Positions 16,587-23,717 of a stretch of 64,000 bases of DNA are shown here, piece by piece. Location of the stretch: NCBI GenBank assembly GCA_002634385.1, contig NSJL01000001.1:186001-250000 (forward strand), read 5' to 3'. The notes beneath the pieces are model-generated. The model worked only from the letters and a program-made list of their open reading frames with translations, searched no databases and was not told where the DNA came from. The first letter of the stretch is position 1. Every line of letters begins with the position of its first letter. Position numbers and translations under genes: made by a program. Origin of the DNA: Nitrospira sp. (GTDB lineage: Bacteria; Nitrospirota; Thermodesulfovibrionia; Thermodesulfovibrionales; Dissulfurispiraceae).

Positions 16587-18155
16587 TCAACGATTCAGCG
16601 ATGCATCGGTGTATTCGATGATCGGCCAGCCTTTCATGTGCACCGCAAGGCGGGCAAGGCTATGTCCCGCTTCGATCAATACCCGCCAGATGTTTTCGCT
16701 CGTACCCAGCCCGACCTTGATAAGATAGTAGCTTATACTGAGGCTGGTGCGCGCTATGAAGAACTCGACTTGCGGAAGAAAGTCATTGTCCAGATTGCAA
16801 GCTTCTATCAGGTAGGCCTGCAGAAAAACATCTTCGGATACTTTGGACAGAACCTGCCTTTCATTATGGAACTGGTTGCGGAACTGCGCCAGAAAGGTCC
16901 CTATATCAAAAGCTGGCGGCAAGGTATAAGAACTGCCGAAATCAATGGCTGCCACAAAGATGGAGGACGGATCAGCAGGATCATCCTGACCGATAATAAT
17001 GTTTTTGGGATGGAAATCCCCATGTCCCTGGACCATCCTCTCCGGATACTTGCAAAAGAGGGCGGATTCGGTTTCGACCACAGTGTTCATGATCTCCTCC
17101 GCACGCCGGGCATGGGGGTTGTTCGTTTTATAAAATGATGCGAGATCGTGCTCCATACGCTTGACCTCTTCCTGGAGAAATTCCTCGGGAGGTGTTATCT
17201 GCAGCCTGAGATTATGGAGCTTTGCCAGCCACTCAGCGGTCATCCTGAGGTAGAGCGCAGCCTCATCAGGTGTGGCGTGGAGCAGCTTGTCAAAAAGGGT
17301 CTCTCCCTGGATATCCTGCTCGATGACCGTAAGGCTTTTCTGATCGAAACCGAGCGGCTTGGGAATACGAAACGCTCCCTTTTCAAAGCCACGCCGGACG
17401 AATTCATCCATAATATGCATGATGCCGGATGCGGGCATGAACGCCCTGCCGTTCTCATGTGACTTGATCATATATCGTTCGAGTGGAACTCCTCCGCCTT
17501 TTGTTCCGATGGTGATTTCCGTTATCTGTGTATCGCTGGTTCCCGAGCGGGGAATCTCTTTGAAAAAAGGCCGGCAGCGGCCTGCCCTTATCTCGAGCGC
17601 CAGCTCTTCTATGGTAGCGACCGGATGATCAAAAAAAGTGGGGTAGATGCCTGCATAGCTGAGCGCGTGGGAATCGGTGCCGGCGATGGCAGTGAACTTG
17701 TGATGGTGCCAGTCGCGCAGCGCCCGCGCGCTTTCCGTAACCGTATGGTTGGCATTGAATATTTCGACCCCGTCGATGAGCGGATGCAAAAGCATTTCGC
17801 GGGGAGGGATATTCTCGTCCCGGTACGGATGGGCCCAGACAAGCGCAGCCTCGGGGAACCGCTCCCGGATCGTCTTTATCGAAGTCCCTTTTTCGATCAC
17901 AACATCGGCCCCGTAGACCAGTACATGACCGAAGTCCGAAGTCGCCACCTCCTGGCCTGAAAGGACAACGTAATAATCAGGGACCTTGAGTTTCATACGC
18001 AACTCTCGTATCTCCTCCGGCGGCCAGAGGTACTGGTGCTCGGTAAACACCGTGCCCTGCAATCCTTTTTCGAAATTGCGCTGCACCAGCTCCGCAGCGC
18101 TGACTTTGCTGCATACCGAATGCTCTGCGGTATGACAATGAATTTCAAGAATCAT
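16587..18155 (-). CDS. PHP-domain / aminoglycoside-phosphotransferase-like kinase fusion protein
   Basis: Residues 1 to about 200 are a PHP phosphoesterase domain with its metal ligands in place: H6 and H8 (EIHCHTAEHS), E39-H40 (TEH), E69, H77, H109 (AHP) and D161-H163 (GTDSHA). Residues about 225-510 resemble APH/choline-kinase phosphotransferases, with the catalytic loop HGDFHPKN (378-385, Asp380 and Asn385) and metal-binding DFG (405-407). A kinase-like and a hydrolase-like site in one 522-residue cytoplasmic chain is unusual. The substrate is unknown; a small phosphorylated metabolite that is made and unmade is one possibility. The gene stands alone. Confidence 0.85.
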   Translation of the reverse strand: MILEIHCHTAEHSVCSKVSAAELVQRNFEKGLQGTVFTEHQYLWPPEEIRELRMKLKVPDYYVVLSGQEVATSDFGHVLVYGADVVIEKGTSIKTIRERFPEAALVWAHPYRDENIPPREMLLHPLIDGVEIFNANHTVTESARALRDWHHHKFTAIAGTDSHALSYAGIYPTFFDHPVATIEELALEIRAGRCRPFFKEIPRSGTSDTQITEITIGTKGGGVPLERYMIKSHENGRAFMPASGIMHIMDEFVRRGFEKGAFRIPKPLGFDQKSLTVIEQDIQGETLFDKLLHATPDEAALYLRMTAEWLAKLHNLRLQITPPEEFLQEEVKRMEHDLASFYKTNNPHARRAEEIMNTVVETESALFCKYPERMVQGHGDFHPKNIIIGQDDPADPSSIFVAAIDFGSSYTLPPAFDIGTFLAQFRNQFHNERQVLSKVSEDVFLQAYLIEACNLDNDFLPQVEFFIARTSLSISYYLIKVGLGTSENIWRVLIEAGHSLARLAVHMKGWPIIEYTDASLNR

Positions 18156-18620
18156 AGACGCTTATCCTTTATCGGCAGCGGTTGACAGAGATTTCCAAGG
18201 CCTGTATTTCTACCACAGGGTGGCAGCTTTAATCCTTAATTCCAGTGTATACCTTTTCAAAGCTCGTTTCCAGCAGTTTGCAATCTGCTGCCATTTGTTA
18301 TAGACGGCTAAAATGAACCACCATGCCGGCGGGAAATGTATTGAAATGGAGGTCGAAGTATGCCCTTATGAGTGCGATTCAACTCCGGGGTGAAGAGGGA
18401 GAGGTTTCCGTGCGAAAGGATGAGAAGGGCAGATCGTGTCGAACAGTGATGAATCTGTCGTAATGCCCGAGCACTACAAGATCTTGGCGCAGAAGCTGAA
18501 GAAGGTGACATGGACCATTCAAAGCGTTTTCGTCTACAGACCGGTACCTGATGGTATTCCTCTTGGTGAGCTCGAAGCAACCTTAAGTCCCCTTTTCACC
18601 CGAGCCGAACGCGCTGCAGA
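18156..18620. other. Intergenic region, degraded, nothing identified
   Basis: About 465 bases with short open frames on both strands (for instance one ending just before the EAL remnant) that I cannot match to a family. It may hold eroded upstream parts of the EAL-domain gene, but no GGDEF motif is visible. Confidence 0.4.
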
Positions 18621-18767
18621 CTCACTGTGGTAGCTGAAGGAGTGGAGACCGGCGGACAGATGGCACTTCTCCGCTCCTTGGAGTGCGATGAGATCCAAGG
18701 ATACGCTTTCAGCAAGCCTCTTGCTGCCGAAGCGTTCCAAGAGCTGCTCGCCCCGGGTCGCCTTTAG
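18621..18767 (+). pseudogene. C-terminal remnant of an EAL-domain protein
   Basis: The 48 codons read LTVVAEGVETGGQM, then LECDEIQGYAFSKPL and end LLAPGRL. This is the end of an EAL phosphodiesterase domain, closely paralleling the C-terminus of the intact protein encoded 2.8 kb further on. No start codon, catalytic EAL motif or upstream domain is present in frame. It is evidently the tail of a lost or recombined cyclic-di-GMP gene. Confidence 0.75.
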
Positions 18768-19172
18768 GGGAATTGCTGCGTCCCCCATTGCACCTCTTTG
18801 GGAAAACGGTACTCCGTTTCACTCTCTTCGACTCCTGCGCCAAGGGTCGCCGAGTATCGGAGCTTGCCTCTGCGCAGGGGCGCAAAAACAGAAGACATGC
18901 GCCTCCCCACTTGTGACCCGTTTATCCGCCATTAATAGTGCGTCATCCCCTCCAACTCCCCACGATTCACTACACTTCACAATAGTAACAATCATTGATA
19001 CAATGTAATCATCAGGAAGCAGGATGCTACTCAGTATAGTACCGTGATTGTTTCACAGGCACTACACTCTCTCTGCCGGCGCTCTTTGCACATTATTCAT
19101 TACATAAGACCGGACACAAGAAAACGGGTATCGTCAAAAGACAGGCAAGTCCGATAGGGTCCTGGGGGTATA
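18768..19172. other. Intergenic leader region before the GGDEF-EAL gene
   Basis: About 400 bases with no recognisable gene. The last bases before the ATG contain GGGGG at the distance expected of a ribosome-binding site. I see no strong promoter consensus. Confidence 0.35.
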
Positions 19173-21569
19173 ATGGAAAGTGGTGGTGATAGACTCCCGT
19201 CTCAAGAGAATGAATCAGGACGATCCGCAGAGAACGCATTTTCGTCCAGACTCTCGGAGACCCTGCGCAGGGAAGAGCAGAGGCTGAAGGAGCTCAGGGC
19301 AGAACTGGAAGAAACGGTCGACAGGTATACGGCAGAGCTGAAAAGAGTCAGAGAGGAACTGGAAAGAACTCTCAAGGATGCCCGGATATATGCCGAAAAT
19401 ATCGTCAATACCGTCCGTGAGCCCCTCCTGATTCTTGATCCTGCCCTGAACATCGTCTCCGCCAACAGGTCATTCTATGCTATATTCCGCACACGTCCCG
19501 GGGACGTCGAGGGAAAGCCCCTCTTCGAGCTGGAATGCTGCTGCCACTGGAATACCGCAGAGCTCCGGGGCCTTCTTGAGTCCGTTCTTGCGGAGCACAA
19601 ACCCCTTGACGGCTATGAGGTGACGGTCAGCCTTGGAGAGGCAGGATATCAGACAATGCTCCTGAATGCCCGCCAGATTTACCGGGGTGATACAGAGCAG
19701 CAGTTGATCCTTCTTGCTATTGAAGACATCACCGAGCGCAGGCGGGCGGAGCAGCAGCTGCAGAAGGCAAAAGAGCTGAGTGACGTGCTGAATAACATCA
19801 ACACAGTTATTCACTCAACGCTCGATTTTGAGGAAGTAATGCGAAGGGCCGTTCAGGAAGCGGGGACCGCTCTCGCCGTGGATGCAGCCGTGATAGGATT
19901 GCTTGAGGCGGGCTCCTTCATTATCAAATACGGCTACCGGGTCCCTGAGGAGTTCATCGATGCCCATGTCAGCCCCGAACGCTTCAGGAGCGCTCAGTAT
20001 GCCGCATCGGCAAGAGATGTCGTTGTCTTTAACGATTCTTACACTGATGATCGTCTCAATCAGGAGGACATAAGGAGATTCGGTATACGATCCCTCCTCA
20101 GCGCCCCTTTCATCAGGAGAGGGTCCGTGCTCGGCACAATAAACCTCTACTCTACCATCCCCTTTTTCTTTACCGATTACCACGTTGACTTTGCCCGCAA
20201 GCTCGCCGCCTCTCTTTCTCTTGCTCTTGAGAATGCTCGTCTTTTTGAAGACCGCAAGCGAATAGAAGAGGAGATGCGGCATATGGCGCACCATGACGAA
20301 CTCACCGGCCTGCCGAACCGGCGCCTGTTCATGGATATCATCAGGGTTGAATGCGCCCAGGTCAGGCGTCACCGTCTGAGACTGGCGCTCTTTTTCCTGG
20401 ACCTCGACCGCTTCAAGGAGGTCAACGATACCCTGGGCCATGAGGTCGGCGATAGGCTCTTGAAGGAGGTGGCTGTCCGGCTCAGAGCCAATGTCCGGGA
20501 GTCCGACACGATCTCTCGCGCCGGAGGAGACGAGTTCACCATTACCCTTGCCGATATCAGCCGCGTGGAGGTTATCGGGGAAGTTGCCCAAAAGCTTACC
20601 AGAGCTTTCCAATACCCTTTTATGATTGCGGGTCATGAGCTGTGTATCACCGTCAGCATAGGGATAAGCATTTACCCCGATGATAGCGAGGATATCGGTA
20701 CTCTCTTCCGGTACGCCGATATTGCTCTGTATCATGCCAAGGAACAGGGAAGGAACAACTACCAGTTCTACAACCCTGAAATTACTGTTCGGTCAATAGA
20801 GAGAATACGGCTGGAGGGCATGTTGCGGCAGACGGTTGAGCGGGGTGAGCTGGAGGTGCACTACCAGCCCCAGGTAGCTATCACTACCCGCCGGATGGTC
20901 TGTGCCGAAGCCTTGGTCAGGTGGAGACACCCTGAAAGAGGTCTCTTAGAAGCAAAACAGTTCATCCCCGCTGCAGAGGATACAGGATTGATCAGGGCGA
21001 TTGATGAATGGGTCGTGAGGACCGCCTGTGAGCATGTCAGAGCATGGAGGGAATCCGGCCTGTCCCCGGTCTGCATTACCGTCAATCTCTCTGCCCGCGC
21101 ATTTCAGAACCCCGATCTGGTCAACACCATCGCACAGATACTGAAAGAAACCGGCACCCCTCCGCAGCACCTGGACATCGAGATCACGGAGACGCTGGCG
21201 ATGAGCAACGTCGAGCAGACCAGCGCCCGTCTCAGAGAGCTGCGGGAGATGGGAATGCATACGTCCCTTGATGATTTCGGAACGGGGTATTCCTCCCTCG
21301 GTTATCTAAAAAAACTGTCTGTTCAAAAGCTTAAGATCGACCACTCCCTTATCCAGGACATTGCCACGGACCCTGACGATCGGGCTGTTATCAGCGCCGT
21401 AACGGCCATGGCGCATACGCTGGGAATGAAGGTGCTCGCAGAAGGGGTGGAGACGGAGGACCAACTCTCCTTTTTGCGCACTACGCACTGCGACGAGGCA
21501 CAGGGGTATCTCTTCAGCAAGCCGCTCCCTGCAGAAGAGCTGAAAAAACTGATAGCTTCCGGAAGGTAA
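19173..21569 (+). CDS. Cyclic-di-GMP signalling protein: coiled coil-PAS-GAF-GGDEF-EAL
   Basis: Residues 28-75 are a coiled coil, about 75-190 a PAS domain, about 205-355 a GAF domain, 370-540 GGDEF and 545-795 EAL. The GGDEF site is canonical (AGGDEF, 451-455) and is preceded at five residues by an RESD product-inhibition site. The EAL site keeps EALVRW (579-584), NLSARAFQN, EITE and DDFGTGYSS, so both synthesis and degradation of cyclic-di-GMP are plausible. There is no transmembrane segment, so sensing is cytoplasmic, through unknown PAS/GAF ligands. It sits alone beside a remnant of a paralogue. Confidence 0.93.
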   Translation: MESGGDRLPSQENESGRSAENAFSSRLSETLRREEQRLKELRAELEETVDRYTAELKRVREELERTLKDARIYAENIVNTVREPLLILDPALNIVSANRSFYAIFRTRPGDVEGKPLFELECCCHWNTAELRGLLESVLAEHKPLDGYEVTVSLGEAGYQTMLLNARQIYRGDTEQQLILLAIEDITERRRAEQQLQKAKELSDVLNNINTVIHSTLDFEEVMRRAVQEAGTALAVDAAVIGLLEAGSFIIKYGYRVPEEFIDAHVSPERFRSAQYAASARDVVVFNDSYTDDRLNQEDIRRFGIRSLLSAPFIRRGSVLGTINLYSTIPFFFTDYHVDFARKLAASLSLALENARLFEDRKRIEEEMRHMAHHDELTGLPNRRLFMDIIRVECAQVRRHRLRLALFFLDLDRFKEVNDTLGHEVGDRLLKEVAVRLRANVRESDTISRAGGDEFTITLADISRVEVIGEVAQKLTRAFQYPFMIAGHELCITVSIGISIYPDDSEDIGTLFRYADIALYHAKEQGRNNYQFYNPEITVRSIERIRLEGMLRQTVERGELEVHYQPQVAITTRRMVCAEALVRWRHPERGLLEAKQFIPAAEDTGLIRAIDEWVVRTACEHVRAWRESGLSPVCITVNLSARAFQNPDLVNTIAQILKETGTPPQHLDIEITETLAMSNVEQTSARLRELREMGMHTSLDDFGTGYSSLGYLKKLSVQKLKIDHSLIQDIATDPDDRAVISAVTAMAHTLGMKVLAEGVETEDQLSFLRTTHCDEAQGYLFSKPLPAEELKKLIASGR

Positions 21570-21598
21570 TGCATCGCTCCCATTCTGCTCATGCCTGT

Positions 21599-21778
21599 TC
21601 AGACGCCCCCCTGATCCCCTTTATCCCATATCTGCTGCCACACCGCCAGCTCTCTTTCAATCTCTTCAGCGCCTGTCTCGACGGACATTCCCGATGAGAC
21701 ATTGTTGAGCACGGCCATGCCAATCTCTTTGCCGAACATCCGGTGTATCCTATCAATAACCTCGTGGTCCTGAAAGGA
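21599..21778 (-). pseudogene. Possible 3' remnant of an unknown gene cut by an IS
   Basis: The minus strand reads HEVIDRIHRMFGKEIGM and continues as a plausible soluble helical protein to a stop at 21599, ending DKGDQGGV. Upstream, the same frame enters sequence antisense to the IS5-like transposase remnant, so the natural 5' part appears missing. I do not recognise the family, and it may not be a gene. Confidence 0.3.
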
Positions 21779-21994
21779 GCGGGGGATAGAGCCATTATTC
21801 CGGTCCTTTGCGCTAACAGAAAGGCAACGGACCAGGATGGCAGAAAACTCCGCAGGTACAAAAAGAGAGGGATTGTGGAGCGCACGATAGCATGTCTGGG
21901 CTACTTTCGGAGGCTCACCACGAGGCATGGGCGGTTGATTACTACCTATAATATCGCGTGCGCCATGCTTACTCTTAATAAGGTTTTGAAATGA
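21773..21994 (+). mobile_element. IS5-family transposase C-terminal remnant
   Basis: The plus strand encodes DGRKLRRYKKRGIVERTI, GYFRRLTTRHGRLITTY and ends IACAMLTLNKVLK. This is the end of an IS5-family DDE transposase, including the catalytic-Glu region (VERT). Most of the transposase is missing and I see no terminal inverted repeats, so it is an immobile fragment. Confidence 0.7.
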
Positions 21995-22111
21995 GTTCCA
22001 GTAAGACAAAAGGAGAGAACGGACAACATACGGGAGAAGAATGGAATACTGTCGCTTTTCAGCGTATAAGAAGGTACCGGCTCCGGAGCGATTCGGGAAT
22101 GGGTTTCATCC

Positions 22112-22561
22112 TCACAGCTTGAGTCCGTTATCGAGGTGCCACAGCATCACTTCTTCAGGATATCTCTCCCGGAGGAGGGAGAGGATCTCCTCCCTTTCCG
22201 GCGAGTCTTCCCACTGCTCAAGGAGGTAATCGACCACCGTTTTTCCTCTCTTGTTTTTCAGTGAAATGTCCGCTCTCTTGTCCAGGAGATATCTCACTGT
22301 CTCATAGCGCCTCCAGAACGCCGCCCATATCAGGGCGGTATTGTCCACCTTGTTCTGCAGGTTTATCTCCGCTCCCTGCTCCACAAGAAATTCAACGACG
22401 TAATGGCGTCCCAAGTGGACTGCCCACAGGAGGGCAGTCCATCCGTTATCGGCCTGACAGTTGATATCCGCACCCTGGAGCAGCGCTTTCCTGATCTTCT
22501 CGATATCGCCCTCCTGCACCGCGTTGAGCAGCTTGTTGTTGACCTGGTGTTGTGTCGGCAT
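22112..22561 (-). CDS. Ankyrin-repeat protein
   Basis: From the ATG at 22561 (preceded by GGGGAGATAGGGAT) the 149-residue protein contains three ankyrin repeats, visible as GADINCQADNGWTALLWAV, GAEINLQNKVDNTALIWAA and RADISLKNKRGKTVVDYLL. It ends with a short acidic tail. There is no signal peptide or membrane segment, so it is a cytoplasmic protein-binding scaffold with an unknown partner. An open frame extends to 22618 but lacks a better ribosome-binding site. No operon partner is evident. Confidence 0.85.
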   Translation of the reverse strand: MPTQHQVNNKLLNAVQEGDIEKIRKALLQGADINCQADNGWTALLWAVHLGRHYVVEFLVEQGAEINLQNKVDNTALIWAAFWRRYETVRYLLDKRADISLKNKRGKTVVDYLLEQWEDSPEREEILSLLRERYPEEVMLWHLDNGLKL

Positions 22562-22726
22562 ATCCCTATCTCCCCATTGTGAATGGAAGCCCCAATTTCT
22601 TTTCGGCTTTCCGCTCAATCGTCACTCCTTGTCTCCCCGCACTCTCCTCCCGGAGGAGGGGACTGCCTGTATTTTCCGTGCAGCCGCTGCACACAGAGCC
22701 GGGATACCGTCCTACCTAATTTTATC

Positions 22727-22909
22727 TTACAGGCCCGAGTGCGTCTTATTGCTCTTCTCTATTTCGCGGCGGGCGGCCATATCCATGAGGACCTTCTCGG
22801 TGCCGAACTTGCCCGGCTCGTACTTCTTCAGCTTCAGAGCCTCACGGGCCTTGTCAATATAGCCCAGGGCAAGAGCAAGCATCCTCTCCGGGTCAGGCTC
22901 AACATGCAT
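22727..22909 (-). CDS. Small conserved-looking hypothetical protein
   Basis: About 60 residues beginning MHVEPDPERMLALALGYIDK, mostly helical and charged. The ATG at 22909 has GGGGGG close upstream; an alternative ATG lies at 22933. It ends at 22727 with a hydrophilic tail. No family is recognised. It precedes the ankyrin gene and follows the SelW-like gene on the same strand, so the three may be co-transcribed. Confidence 0.5.
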   Translation of the reverse strand: MHVEPDPERMLALALGYIDKAREALKLKKYEPGKFGTEKVLMDMAARREIEKSNKTHSGL

Positions 22910-22988
22910 CGCCCCCCGGAACCTCCCCGCCATGATCGCATCGTTCAGCGGAAGAGGGGACTGCGCTACACAATCCCCCGTATCCCTT

Positions 22989-23261
22989 CTATTCTCTTTT
23001 TGTTTTGCTCTTCAGGATCTGCACGACCTCCCCCTGTTGGGGGAATCTCCCCGACTGTGTCTTGGAGAAGACCATCTCATTGTCCGCCTTGATCTCGAAG
23101 GCCCCGCTCACCGTTGAGGGCACAAGTTCGGGCTTTACCCCCAGCTCCATTTCCACCTGCTTTGCCAGGACAGCGGCCATCGGCCTGAAATTGCACGTGA
23201 CACAATACTCGATTGCGACATCCTTGACGGAGCTTCCTGCTTTTGCGTTTTCCTGATTCAT
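22989..23261 (-). CDS. SelT/SelW/SelH (Rdx) family thioredoxin-fold protein, Cys form
   Basis: The 90-residue protein has the Rdx motif CxxC as VAIEYCVTCNFRP, followed by the family pattern ending VPSTVSGAFEI and a C-terminal GRFPQQGEVVQIL. In selenoprotein W homologues the second Cys is often selenocysteine; here both are encoded as Cys. The family is thought to act as thiol oxidoreductases in the cytoplasm, with substrates not established. A strong ribosome-binding site (GGGAGG) precedes the ATG. Confidence 0.85.
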   Translation of the reverse strand: MNQENAKAGSSVKDVAIEYCVTCNFRPMAAVLAKQVEMELGVKPELVPSTVSGAFEIKADNEMVFSKTQSGRFPQQGEVVQILKSKTKRE

Positions 23262-23495
23262 TCGTTCCTCCCTTTAATGGAATATACTCTGTTCGGCCCT
23301 ACGTTTCCGGCTTTCAGGATTTCTTCCTTCGGCCGGCTTTCCCCTCGTCCTGCAATGCCGGGCAGAATGCGCTCGCCCCTCCCGCCCGTCAATGTCTCCT
23401 TGATGTACTGTAGCCTGGAAAGGCACATCCACGCTGTAACAATTACTACAACGCGATCATCTCCGCAGGAAAAAGGCATCAGGGAGCTTAGAAAG
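23262..23495. other. Region between SelW-like gene and candidate RNA, no gene accepted
   Basis: Short open frames exist on both strands but match no family and have no ribosome-binding site in a convincing place. It probably holds the promoter of the SelW-like gene and the 5' flank of the candidate structured RNA. Confidence 0.35.
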
Positions 23496-23690
23496 CAGGC
23501 GGTCTTATGGAACTCCCACCGGGTGTGGGTTTCGGACGGCGGAGAGGGTCAGGAATACTTCTTGACAGACTCTCCGATTCGTTATACGCTTTAATCAGAA
23601 GAGGACGGAACAAGGCGGTGGATCCTGACCCCCATATCCTGTAGTGCCAGGAACAGAAGCAAAGCGGGGGCAACAGCCACCGCCTTTTTA
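23496..23690 (+). ncRNA. Candidate structured RNA ending in a terminator
   Basis: Several complementary blocks nest or compete here. GGCGGT (23499-23504) can pair with ACCGCC (23679-23684), and GGGTCAGGA (23546-23554) with TCCTGACCC (23623-23631). Locally, CCCAC pairs with GTGGG around 23515-23529. The total length of about 190 bases with a closing stem would suit a 6S-like RNA, but I recognise no diagnostic sequence. The alternative is simply a long terminator (next entry). Confidence 0.3.
23614..23690 (+). terminator. Long nested hairpin with T-run
   Basis: GGCGGTGG (23614-23621) pairs with CCACCGCC (23677-23684). Inside it CCCCC pairs with GGGGG and TCCTG with CAGGA, and a TTTTTATT run follows at 23685. 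This orientation terminates rightward transcription. On the other strand the hairpin lies just beyond the rel stop and may also stop rel transcripts, though with a poorer T-run. Confidence 0.5.
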
Positions 23691-23717
23691 TTGTAACGGC
23701 ACCTTCCCCCTCATCCC

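Noticed and set aside
16394..16621. Open frame downstream of selC
   Set aside because: No family match, weak ribosome-binding site, and its end overlaps the PHP-APH gene on the other strand.
22643..22658. CTCCTCC-C-GGAGGAG palindrome upstream of the ankyrin gene
   Set aside because: Too small a loop and no T-run for a terminator; probably chance pairing of purine-rich ribosome-binding-like sequence.
23614..23690. Possible bacterial SRP (4.5S) RNA
   Set aside because: The nested hairpin has a similar size, but the conserved GGAA-type tetraloop and flanking AGCAG-like loop are absent on both strands.
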